DNA of 15,800 nucleotides from Tannerella sp. GTDB taxonomy: Bacteria; Bacteroidota; Bacteroidia; Bacteroidales; Tannerellaceae. Within the stretch, counting starts at the first letter, position 1; every line of letters begins with the position of its first letter. Positions 7,301 through 14,915 of the stretch are shown here, one piece after another. The DNA is taken from the NCBI GenBank assembly GCA_031262895.1, contig JAISGW010000106.1, forward strand, positions 1 through 15,800, read 5' to 3'. The notes beneath the pieces were generated by a model. The model was given only the letters and a program-made list of their open reading frames with translations, did no database searches and was not told the DNA's origin. Position numbers and translations under genes: made by a program.

Positions 7301-10300
7301 GCCGTCGGTGGTAGGCGTCTGCACGGGCGAAGGCGGGGTGTTGAAGAGCGTTTGGCTCGTAGTTCCCGAGAAGTCATAGACATTGAAACTGTTCGCCTCC
7401 CTGTCGTAAGCCAGGGCGATGTACTGCCAGGTGCCGTCGGTACCTATGGTCTTGTCGGAGGTGAATTTCTCCGTGCCGAAGGTGGCTGTCAGGTGCGCGT
7501 CGGCAGTGAGGGCGAGGCTCAGGTAATTGTCGCCCGAGCCGTAACTGAACAAAGTGCCTTCCTTACCGGCTTCGGGGCGGAACCAGCCTTCTATGGAGAA
7601 GGAACCGTCGGCATAGATGGGCAGCTCGGTATAGGCGCGCCCGGTGCCGTCGAAGTTCATCCCCACGACGGGGTCGGCCAGGATGCTGGCGTTCTCTATG
7701 CCGCGTATGCTGAAATTGTTCGTCGTGAGAAGCGAACTTTGTATAGGCTCGTTGAAGGTGACGGAGATTTCGCCGCCGGTAGAGAGGATGCCGTTAACAG
7801 GAGAAGGATTGCCCAAGGCTTCGGGCTTCTGCATGTCCTTATAACCGGGCACGCCGTCCGAATAGAAGGTGGAGACGATAGTCGCCCCGTTCTTGCATTC
7901 CGAGTAGGCGCGCAGCTCGTAAGCCCCGTCGAGTATTTGACTCATGTCCCAAGTGTAGTTGATGGTTCCGCCGCTAATTAGCGAGGCCATATCTGCGTTG
8001 AGAGAAGCGGCATCCATGCGTGTCTTATCGCCATAGAAGTAGTGCACGGTCGACCAGTCGGGGCTACCGCTCTTGCGGTATTGCAGCTCGATATGGTCGA
8101 AGTCCTTGTAATTGATGTCGAAGCCGTTGATTTGCACGGCCATCTTCGTCCCGGTAGCGGTGTTGATCACCCAGTTGGCCTTAGGTGAAGCCACGTAGGC
8201 TTCGGAGCAACTGGGCAGGAAGTTGGCAGAGAGGAACGTTTCCGCATAGCTGCCCTCGTTCATGCCCGTCAGGTCGAAGTCGCAAGCGGCCGCCATGACG
8301 ATGCGTATGTTTTTGTATTCGGTCGCGTTGGGGCCTTTACCTATGGTGATGACGCCTTTCACGGGTGTCCCCTGGGTGATGGACAGTTGGGTGCCTTCGC
8401 CGGTGAGGCTGGCGCCGTTGTACTTGACGACCGCCCCGTCGGGGTTGGAAGCCGGGTCGACGGCAATGCGGAATAAGCCCGTGCTGCCCTGCACATCCGA
8501 TTCGTCGCTCAGGGTCAGGTTGAAGCTGGCATCGCGGGTAGAGGGCACGTCGAGCTTGGTAGCGCCGTCGGTGCTTATGCGCGGCGCATCCAAGCGCATG
8601 GTGGCCGCAGCCAGCGTATGCGCACCCGGCTCATAATACTTGGTGACATAGGCATCTTCGTAAGGGCAGGAGGTGCGGCCGCCCGTGGTATGGAACACGT
8701 AGGTGCCGTACATGGGGTCAAAGCCGTAGCTTACCGAAAGGTTGTCGCGCGAATCGCTCGCCTGCGCCGTGAAGCCCACGGTCGTTTCCGTCGTGTTCTC
8801 TATGTCCGTCGTCTTGTTCGTCTCGTGCGTCCAGCCCATGGAGGCGCTGATGTGGATGCCGACGCCGAAGAGCTTGAAGCCGGTCTCCGTATTCGCCAAT
8901 ACCTGGGTAGAAACATTCTGGCCCGTCGTCGTCACCTTGGTATAATCAATGGTCTTGCTGATGTCGGGAGAAGCGCCGGCCGTGATGCTGATGTTATTGC
9001 CGTAAGTGGCATCCACCTGGTTCTTCTCGTTGTCGGCCATCAACTGCTTCCACTGGTTGATCTTGTCGTTGTAGTAGGACACCGTGTCGGTGAACTGTAT
9101 CGTGCCGTATTGCGCGCTGTTCCCTGCGGTCATCGCTTCCGTCATCTTGGCAACCTGGCCCGGGGGAAAGTAGATGTCGTAATAATCGCCTTCGAGCTTA
9201 TTTTTATCGGCGTCAAACGTCGGGGGATTCGGGCTTAAAGGATTGGGCTTGCCGAAATTCGGATCGTCCTTATTCAGGTGCGAGACATAGACCGGCTGGG
9301 TCACCGTGCCCGTGGGAGCGGTAAAGACGAAGATATTATCCAAGGCATTCTGCCATTTGGGAATCATTATGTTCTCTATGTCCGACTGCGTATAGTAGAA
9401 GCGTGTGCCGTTGCTCAAGCCTATGGCATAGTCGGTGGCCACGCCTAAGGAGTAGTTTCCGGCAGTCACTATGGGGGTAGAACCGCCCGTAAAATCGCCT
9501 GTACGCTGTATCTTCAGCGTGTTGGCCAAGCCGTAGAGGATATTCGTGCCGCGGCCCACGTACACGTCGCCCTCCTGCCCTACATAAGCGGGGTCGTTAG
9601 AAGTGTTGAGCGTTTCGGTCAGCGTGGTGCTCGAAGTGATGGTCGTATCATTCACCCAGCTTGATTCCGTCTCGTCACTCGCGCCCACAGTGTTCTCTAT
9701 CTCATTTTCACCGCCGGCCAGGACACCCACGCCCGCCAGAGTGATGGTGTTTATGCCTAACAGGGCACTGACATCGGCTTCCTGGTGCAGGCCGTTGCTC
9801 AGCTCCGTGGTTGTCGTCGTAGAATAGGTGGAACCCTTGGTGATGTAGGCGGAGCTTAACGATCCGGGGGGATCGTGCAGCACGTAGTCCACCCTGTCGG
9901 GGGCGGCCGTCATGAAGTCGGTACCCGTGCTCACGCCGCCCAGGAGGTAAGCCGTCAGCACGCCGTTCGACTCGGTAAAATTGGTAGGATAATACGAGAG
10001 GCTACCGACGGTAAGCGTAGCGTCTAACTTCTCAAGGCCGGTGGTCAAGTCGGGCGCGCCGCCCATGAAGGAGTAGGTACCTATGCCATTGTCGTCAAGC
10101 GCGATTTGCTGCTCTTTGGTATTGGTGGCGAATTGATTGGTGATGTTCACCGTGCCGCCCGATACCGGGACAAGGTCGGGCTTTCCTTTCAGAGGGGAGC
10201 CATCAAGCAGGTTCTGGTATTCCTCGAAAGCCTGCAGGAGGAAGGTGTAGGGCTGGCTCTGGCTGAAGACGGGATACTTGAAGGTGTAGCTCTGGTTCGC

Positions 10301-13300
10301 CTCGCCAGGGTTGTTGACTAAGGGAACGACGGTCTTGCCGTCGGCCAAGGTATAATCCTTGTCGCCGAAGTAGCCCGTGGTGCCCGACTGGGTGATGGTG
10401 AAGCTCGGCTGAGCCTGGTATTCGTAGGCCCATTCTGCATTATACTTCACCGTGTCGGTCTCGTCGAAGTAATTCCAGTGGGCCGCCACGTTGCCGCTGG
10501 CCGTCACCCAAGTGGAGTCCGTCCAGTTTTTCACGCTGGTCTTAAGGGCACGTGCGTCGGCCACGGGCGCATCGCGCAGGTCCAGCGCCTCCTTCTTGTT
10601 GTAAATGACCATGTCATGTCCGGTGATGTTCGCGTTGACGGTGATGTCGCCCACGGTATAGGCCACGGGGCGCAACCAGGCCACGTACTCGCCTGTCTTT
10701 TTGCTGACATGGATGGTGACCGTGCTGCCTATGGTTGCCACCCTGTTACTGTCCTCGTCGGTGTTGGGATTGATCCAGACGCCCTGCGCGGTCGGGTGCT
10801 TATAGAAGGTATCCAACTCCGCCGCTTCGGCAGAGGTGGCACTCTTGGCCCTGAGCAGGTATTGGGGGTTTGCGGCCGTCAGGGTAAGTACGTCGGCACC
10901 TATATTGTTCACGCGCTCGCCGTAGCCGTCGTCCTTGTTCTTCTCGCGGTCGCCGCCGACGATATAGCCTATCAGCTTCACCCGCGTGGTGTCACGGAAG
11001 ATGAGGTTCGAAATGTCGGCATTGTAATTGAGTTCCTGGCCTGTCGTCTCGTCCACCAAGTAGCCGTCGTCCACGAAGAGGTGGCCGCTCTTGTAGACCT
11101 GCACCTTGTGCACGCCTATAGGCACGGAGATGGAGAATTGCCCGTCGGCATCGGTCACCACAGGATTGCCGCCCTGCATCTGCACGGCGTCGTCAATCTT
11201 GAAGCCGGCCCCTTCCACCGGATAGTTACCGCCGTCATAGATGACCTTGCCGCTCACGGTGAAGGAGGACACGTCGGTGAAGTCCTGCTCGGCCGTCTGC
11301 TTGCTCGGGCCGAGGAAGATGTTCTGGCTGGAGGGATTGAACTGATGCACGCCCATGCTCGGGGTGAAGATATAAGTAGTCCCCTGGCTGGAGTACGGGA
11401 TGGTGTTGATGGAATAGCTGCCGTTGGCATCGGTCACGCCTTTGATGGCTAACTGCTGCGAGGTAGGTATCTCCGTAGTAGAGCGTATCTCCGCCGTGGG
11501 GTGGATGATGTCGCCGTGCATCTCGTTATGCAGGCCGTTCTGACCGGACTGGTCGAAGACCTGGGCGATGCCCTCGGCCTCGTCGAAGCGGTAATACAGG
11601 CTCAGCCCGTCTTCCTGGCCGCTGAGGTAGCGGTCGTAAGTATTCGCCACGTCCGTAGGCGTCAGCACCTTCTGCCAGAGACGCAGCTCGTCCATGTAAC
11701 CTTTGAAGACGTTCTTGCCTGTCAAGGCGCCCTTGCCGTCGTCGCCCTGCGCACCGATATAAAGGGTGTCGTTTTGCGCCATGGCGTTGGAGAAGCCGCT
11801 CGGGTCGGGCGTCAAGGTGACGCTATACGGCGTCTGGCTGTCGTCCACATAAAGCAGCGCGACTCCCGTGGTATTGTTATAGGTAATGGTAAGCTGGTGC
11901 CATTCGTGGGCAGGCAAAGTGTAGTCGGAGAAGGAGGCCAGTTTGCCATTGTCCTCGCTGCCGTAAATGGAGAAGAGGACATGGCCATCGGCGTCGAGGC
12001 TGACGCGGTAACGGCCGGGGGCGTTGAAGAGGTCGCCCGCTTCGCCGTCGCGGTTCACATAAGTCTGGAAGCTGAAGTCGCCCGTAGTGGAGAAAGCCTT
12101 GGCCTGGAGGCCGGGCGTCTTGATATAGGTCTGCCCGTCGAACTCCAGCGACTTGTTAGCGAACAGGCTGCTGCCGTTGTTGTCGGCAGCCTTGACAAGT
12201 ATGGAAACGCCTTGCACTGCCGTGCCGCCGCTGAAGGTCACCTTGCCGGTGACCACGGCCAAAGGCATGGCGTAGCCTACCGACTGGTAGGTGTCGCCCG
12301 TCTGGTCGGTGGTGACACCGCCGCAGTTCAACAGCCCGTGCAGGGTGTAGGTGTAGTAAACGCCGACCTGCATGTTCTTGTCCACGTAGCTGTAATCGCC
12401 TATGCCCGTGGTCTGCTGCACGGTGGTGATGGTGCTCAAGCCCGCCGCGCCGGCGCCCATCTGCTGGCGCACGATTTGGTAGGAGGTGAAGATGGTATTC
12501 GGGTCCACCGACCATTTGAGTTCCACCTGATCGTTATAGTAGCCCTTGGAGGCCGTAAAGCTGAAGACCTGCGTAGAACCTTTCGGCGACTTGATGATAT
12601 AAGCCTGGCCCGTGGGCTGGCCGTCGTCACCTACGGGGGTGACGTCAATAGAAGCCACACAACCGTCACTATTGTTGCCACCATCGGCGTAAGCCCTGTT
12701 GTACAGCGCTATCCTATAATAATAGGTAACGCAGCCGTCAATGCCGGTGTTCAACCATTTCGTCGGCGTGCTTGCGGAAGTTTTAACTTTGTAAATGGGT
12801 ATCTCGCTGTAACTAGCCTCTGCGCTGCTCCTGCGGTAGATGCGGATTTCCGAACCGGCAGGCTGGGCGTCCAACGAGGGGAACTGCCAGTCCACTTCCA
12901 CGTCGCCGCTCCCAGTCGCATGCGCCGTCGCGCTGTTGAAGGAATTATAAAGGATATTTCCCGCCGATTCGCTGTAATAAACGTTATTACTATTCCAATG
13001 CGCGCGGTACACGCGGAACGTGTATGTACCGTGGTAGTTGCCGTTGTAAGCATTCTCAGGCATGGCGAAGGTGACGGTATGCGTGGTCTCGCTGTACGAA
13101 TAATTCAAATTACCGGAAGTGGGGGAAGTCAGGGAAACCCAGGAGCCGCCCGCCTTGTATTCCACCTTGTAGCCGTCGGTAGGCGACTTGTCACTCCCCG
13201 CCGCCATTTTCCAGCTCAAGGTAATCGTCTTGGCCGCATCGTTGTGCGCAACGGACAGCCCCGTCGGCTGCGGATAGGCCGGAAGCGTATAAGCCCCGTC

Positions 13301-14215
13301 TTGATATTTATAGAGGTTGCTGCTATAAGCCCGCGCAATGCCCGTGCCCACGGTAAACGTATGGCTCACGTCCAAATAAGAGGCGGCCGGTTTGTTCATG
13401 GTCAACGTAGGCGTGCTGGTATTGTAATTCACGACATAGGTGTACGCATCCACACTACCTTCATACACATAAGCAAGTTGGGTGCCGGATTGGCCGCCTC
13501 CCCTATCAAAGGTATTGCTCACGTAGCCATTGTCATGGCCGGCGGCACCATTATAACCGGGAATATTCCCGAGAAAATAAAAGTTGCCGTTGTCGCCATT
13601 CCAATAAGAAGTGTTTTTGATAGACATCTGGTGCATATCAGATGAGGTGGTATAAGGATCCCACTCGTGATTATAGACACCATTGTCATTGCCGGTACCG
13701 CTGTCTTCCAAATGGATACGGAATTGTAACTTTAGCCCCGGACTTTTCGGATACCAATAAAGAGAGGCGACCCAATCATCACTATGCTCCGAGTCTTGAC
13801 CACCGACACAAGTTGTTTCAGTATTGAACCACCAATTACCACCTGCAGGTTCTGCGTTGAATTCACCCCACGACAAGCTAGGAGTAACGGTATACCTCCG
13901 CCCATCCGAAGTGCCTGTGAGGCCATCCAAGGTACAAAGCTTTATGTAAGTTCCGCCATTGATGGAAACCTCGATATAGGCGTCGTCCATATCATAGTCG
14001 GTACCACTTTCCCAGTAATAAGGAAAGCGGAACTTGAACCCTTCGCCACGCGAGGAAGAGTTTGTAATTTCCATAGTAACTCCTGTGGCACTACTATTTA
14101 AATAAGAGCGCGCCTTTCCGGCAGCGGGCAAAAGGAGTAGGAACAAGGCCAGCAAGAAGCATCTGGCCGGGTAGCCGCCCTTAGATGGCGGCCAGCGTCG
14201 TAAAGTAAAGTTCAT
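4328..14215 (-). CDS. Giant LamG/FN3-like multidomain surface protein with a T9SS sorting tail (3295 aa)
   Basis: A very large exported protein, probably anchored at the cell surface by T9SS; its binding partner is unknown. Residue positions are approximate. 1-36: signal peptide (hydrophobic CFLLALFLLLLPAAG). 37-310: beta-rich domain of unknown type. 312-645: three FN3-like domains. 653-940: CarboxypepD_reg-like fold interrupted by LamG-1 (690-880; GYMDELRLW). 987-1035: second, intact CarboxypepD_reg-like domain. 1040-1865: unrecognised region with DPPGS near 1448 and GGRTSCPYE near 1843, holding two Ser/Thr-rich segments (1460-1535, 1755-1830). 2040-2125: Ig/FN3-like. 2130-2680: Big_5-like fold interrupted by LamG-2 and LamG-3. 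2688-2782: Ig-like. 2787-2890 and 3098-3200: AFIDGKCRG/AFVGNECRG domains. 2910-3070: two GWNWIS-type repeats. 3222-3295: classic sorting tail (FYPNPV, GVYFL, KVMKK). The ATG at 14215 is needed for the signal peptide. No enzyme active site was recognised. The frame is intact throughout. Confidence 0.93.
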   Translation of the reverse strand: MNFTLRRWPPSKGGYPARCFLLALFLLLLPAAGKARSYLNSSATGVTMEITNSSSRGEGFKFRFPYYWESGTDYDMDDAYIEVSINGGTYIKLCTLDGLTGTSDGRRYTVTPSLSWGEFNAEPAGGNWWFNTETTCVGGQDSEHSDDWVASLYWYPKSPGLKLQFRIHLEDSGTGNDNGVYNHEWDPYTTSSDMHQMSIKNTSYWNGDNGNFYFLGNIPGYNGAAGHDNGYVSNTFDRGGGQSGTQLAYVYEGSVDAYTYVVNYNTSTPTLTMNKPAASYLDVSHTFTVGTGIARAYSSNLYKYQDGAYTLPAYPQPTGLSVAHNDAAKTITLSWKMAAGSDKSPTDGYKVEYKAGGSWVSLTSPTSGNLNYSYSETTHTVTFAMPENAYNGNYHGTYTFRVYRAHWNSNNVYYSESAGNILYNSFNSATAHATGSGDVEVDWQFPSLDAQPAGSEIRIYRRSSAEASYSEIPIYKVKTSASTPTKWLNTGIDGCVTYYYRIALYNRAYADGGNNSDGCVASIDVTPVGDDGQPTGQAYIIKSPKGSTQVFSFTASKGYYNDQVELKWSVDPNTIFTSYQIVRQQMGAGAAGLSTITTVQQTTGIGDYSYVDKNMQVGVYYTYTLHGLLNCGGVTTDQTGDTYQSVGYAMPLAVVTGKVTFSGGTAVQGVSILVKAADNNGSSLFANKSLEFDGQTYIKTPGLQAKAFSTTGDFSFQTYVNRDGEAGDLFNAPGRYRVSLDADGHVLFSIYGSEDNGKLASFSDYTLPAHEWHQLTITYNNTTGVALLYVDDSQTPYSVTLTPDPSGFSNAMAQNDTLYIGAQGDDGKGALTGKNVFKGYMDELRLWQKVLTPTDVANTYDRYLSGQEDGLSLYYRFDEAEGIAQVFDQSGQNGLHNEMHGDIIHPTAEIRSTTEIPTSQQLAIKGVTDANGSYSINTIPYSSQGTTYIFTPSMGVHQFNPSSQNIFLGPSKQTAEQDFTDVSSFTVSGKVIYDGGNYPVEGAGFKIDDAVQMQGGNPVVTDADGQFSISVPIGVHKVQVYKSGHLFVDDGYLVDETTGQELNYNADISNLIFRDTTRVKLIGYIVGGDREKNKDDGYGERVNNIGADVLTLTAANPQYLLRAKSATSAEAAELDTFYKHPTAQGVWINPNTDEDSNRVATIGSTVTIHVSKKTGEYVAWLRPVAYTVGDITVNANITGHDMVIYNKKEALDLRDAPVADARALKTSVKNWTDSTWVTASGNVAAHWNYFDETDTVKYNAEWAYEYQAQPSFTITQSGTTGYFGDKDYTLADGKTVVPLVNNPGEANQSYTFKYPVFSQSQPYTFLLQAFEEYQNLLDGSPLKGKPDLVPVSGGTVNITNQFATNTKEQQIALDDNGIGTYSFMGGAPDLTTGLEKLDATLTVGSLSYYPTNFTESNGVLTAYLLGGVSTGTDFMTAAPDRVDYVLHDPPGSLSSAYITKGSTYSTTTTTELSNGLHQEADVSALLGINTITLAGVGVLAGGENEIENTVGASDETESSWVNDTTITSSTTLTETLNTSNDPAYVGQEGDVYVGRGTNILYGLANTLKIQRTGDFTGGSTPIVTAGNYSLGVATDYAIGLSNGTRFYYTQSDIENIMIPKWQNALDNIFVFTAPTGTVTQPVYVSHLNKDDPNFGKPNPLSPNPPTFDADKNKLEGDYYDIYFPPGQVAKMTEAMTAGNSAQYGTIQFTDTVSYYNDKINQWKQLMADNEKNQVDATYGNNISITAGASPDISKTIDYTKVTTTGQNVSTQVLANTETGFKLFGVGIHISASMGWTHETNKTTDIENTTETTVGFTAQASDSRDNLSVSYGFDPMYGTYVFHTTGGRTSCPYEDAYVTKYYEPGAHTLAAATMRLDAPRISTDGATKLDVPSTRDASFNLTLSDESDVQGSTGLFRIAVDPASNPDGAVVKYNGASLTGEGTQLSITQGTPVKGVITIGKGPNATEYKNIRIVMAAACDFDLTGMNEGSYAETFLSANFLPSCSEAYVASPKANWVINTATGTKMAVQINGFDINYKDFDHIELQYRKSGSPDWSTVHYFYGDKTRMDAASLNADMASLISGGTINYTWDMSQILDGAYELRAYSECKNGATIVSTFYSDGVPGYKDMQKPEALGNPSPVNGILSTGGEISVTFNEPIQSSLLTTNNFSIRGIENASILADPVVGMNFDGTGRAYTELPIYADGSFSIEGWFRPEAGKEGTLFSYGSGDNYLSLALTADAHLTATFGTEKFTSDKTIGTDGTWQYIALAYDREANSFNVYDFSGTTSQTLFNTPPSPVQTPTTDGKLTVGNVAIGNSDGFHGAVARLHFYSTAHSQDDVKAEMNLSLSGTEANLVGYWPMDEGEGTVAADKARQRDLTMQTSWYIFPSGDALALSGSDYATIDTSGFAFPTYDNFTIELHFKGATQQNDTLMALGNDLSLVFDASGALVLSTPNGTQTLTQTNLLDEQWHYLALSVKRSGKTNAYVDGKLLTQIDNTVANPLIGAISTDTYYLGSGPGHQSGFFTGLIDEVRVWSAALSSDIINDNKNVKMSGTEAGLVAYYPFEEYVTQGNNLTVSEPSTTDQVSEALAKEQESEGKKSNTPRRMGGTATLSSDGAPMQDVRPLTGIPFTFTASDTYNKVVLNLTEAAYKIEGTTLYIEATGFKDVHNNEGDPISWVAYVNENTLKWETSSINLQIEEGQTGSFTATFKNSGAANADYYIEDVPDWLTLSESSMGTLSPLGEQTLHFSVPAGVNVGSYEVAIVLRGTNNIREVLPVTLKVTGKKPDGWTVNTDDYEAPMGMTGQLMIDGAYQEDPDDELAAFIDGKCRGTASPVYSKAYNAYFVYLNVWGNDEDKGKAVTFKIWDASTGNIYSDVNLLGYDGTMSYDHEAIRGTVTNPIVFNALDVIEQTLSLRKGWNWISSYVAYDQPSLLEQLQQKGGANLDQIKARGGFSYPTAGVWSGSLTAMDNSQMYMVHTTAATSLTLNGKPVNPLATTLTLKPKWNWISYTPQFNLPVANALAGVKASNLDQIKGRAGFATYTSAGGWQGSLESMVAGQGYMYYSYDGTAKTFYYPATSSIAGAGAATRASLLRSAEPLHWSADKASDYASTMTVAADVYLDGQLQVGQQIEVGAFVGNECRGTALLKGVEGYASPYVAFLTVFGNEDEKDKLSFRIYDHAADKEYPAAETLNFRADSIVGTPEQLFRLNGGATTGTEGLEAGIRFYPNPVVHELYLEYAAAALDCVEIHDAQGKLMFRQQHFTAKGIDLSNYTPGVYFLMITHDGQTSIYKVMKK

Positions 14216-14364
14216 ACGATTTAATGTTTAATTTATAAGGATTGTTCGTTTTCTCTTACATCTTTTCTTATACAGTCACACGCCTGCAAAGCTAAAGACA
14301 GGCCCCGAGGGAGGGGGCGACAAAACGTCACGAAAACGCGCCAAATTCCGCACGAACTTGGCTA
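14216..14364 (-). promoter_or_regulatory. Upstream region of the giant gene; probable promoter and leader
   Basis: AT-rich sequence precedes the ATG at 14215, with no Shine-Dalgarno but several A/T runs, as is usual in Bacteroidetes. On the minus strand a TTTG (14287-14290) and a TATAAGAA (14265-14272) lie 14 bases apart. They fit the Bacteroidetes -33/-7 pattern (TTTG, TAnnTTTG) only poorly, since the spacing is short and the second TTTG is missing. Further upstream a 5-bp GC stem (14302-14306 with 14314-14318) could be a weak terminator or attenuator. The exact promoter is not resolved. Confidence 0.3.
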
Positions 14365-14496
14365 TCAATCCTTTGTGTGTTTACCATGGCAGGCGCCAAG
14401 CGAAGGCAATCCCTTTCCAAACTCTTCCCTTACCTTAGATGGGCTTACCTCAAAAAAGTTTTTCCATGCTTGTATCACTTCGTCATACGTATTCAT
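14365..14496 (-). CDS. Doubtful 43-codon ORF, hypothetical or gene remnant
   Basis: A minus-strand ORF reads from ATG at 14496 to TGA at 14365 and begins MNTYDEVIQAWKNFFEV. Its frame stays open upstream into the 21-bp repeat region, but that part looks repetitive rather than coding. The peptide looks plausible as protein (amphipathic helix, few odd residues). Its base composition is clearly less GC-rich than the neighbouring genes. No ribosome site or recognised domain was found. It may be the tail of a degraded gene, or chance. Confidence 0.2.
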   Translation of the reverse strand: MNTYDEVIQAWKNFFEVSPSKVREEFGKGLPSLGACHGKHTKD

Positions 14497-14533
14497 ATTC
14501 AGCTGTTTAAGTATGACAGCAGGTTTCGTCACT

Positions 14534-14658
14534 AAGTTTCGTGGCGGCAAGACAAGGTCTCGCGGCGAAATCTTAACGTCTCACGGCAAGAATTCAACGT
14601 CTCGTCGCGAAAATTCAACGTTTCGCGGCGAAAATTCAACGTCTTGCCGCCACGAAAC
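14534..14658. repeat. 21-bp tandem repeats closed by an 18-bp perfect inverted repeat
   Basis: Five 21-bp units begin at 14554, 14575, 14596, 14617 and 14638, with consensus near AACGTCTCGCGGCGAAAATTC. A related 20-bp copy lies at 14534-14553. The outermost copies carry exact 18-nt inverted arms, GTTTCGTGGCGGCAAGAC at 14536-14553 and its complement at 14641-14658. Inner units hold small hairpins such as TTTCG-CGG-CGAAA. The array sits about 320 bases upstream of the giant gene's start, in a region otherwise without a convincing gene. Confidence 0.9.
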
Positions 14659-14915
14659 CTTATGTCGTTCCAATAAAGTCCGAAGCCTTTCAAATATAAG
14701 TCCTGCTTTTTCGGAAAAACATCGGACTTTTGGTCGCTAAAAGTTCCATGTTTTCGCGCAAACTCCCTGCTTTTTTGCGGCCGGAAAGGAGGCAGTCAGG
14801 GCTGCACGGAACGGGTCGGTGACGAAAGCCTTAGTCACCGGCATCACGCTGTGAAACACCGGCTTGCGGCTGGTGACGAAACATAGAAAAAACAATGGAA
14901 CCCCCTGTTTGGGGC
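14659..14915. other. Intergenic region below the AraC-type gene with scattered inverted repeats
   Basis: No convincing gene is seen in these 257 bases. They hold a 9-bp inverted repeat (AAAGTCCGA at 14675-14683 with TCGGACTTT at 14722-14730) and a TTTTTC-G-GAAAAA palindrome between its arms. A GGTGAC...GTCACC stem lies at 14818-14823 and 14834-14839. GTGACGAAAC at 14873-14882 matches, in inverse orientation, GTTTCGTCAC at 14523-14532 beside the 21-bp array. A longer minus-strand frame here (up to 15222) only overlaps the regulator gene out of frame. Confidence 0.6.
14887..14914 (-). terminator. Possible weak terminator after the AraC-type gene
   Basis: Just below the TAG stop at 14916-14918, a short stem (14902-14905 with 14911-14914, CCCC/GGGG, 5-base loop) is followed on the minus strand by a few bases and then a T run (plus-strand A at 14887-14892). 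The stem is short and the T run is separated from it, so this is a weak candidate. Confidence 0.35.

Noticed and set aside
11501..13645. 714-codon plus-strand frame opposite the giant gene
   Set aside because: Same reasons: antisense to the FN3/LamG part of the giant protein, low-complexity composition and no domain.
14375..14740. 121-codon plus-strand frame across the 21-bp array
   Set aside because: Much of it is the translated 21-bp repeat (SRGEN/SRREN-like), with no domain and no support for expression.
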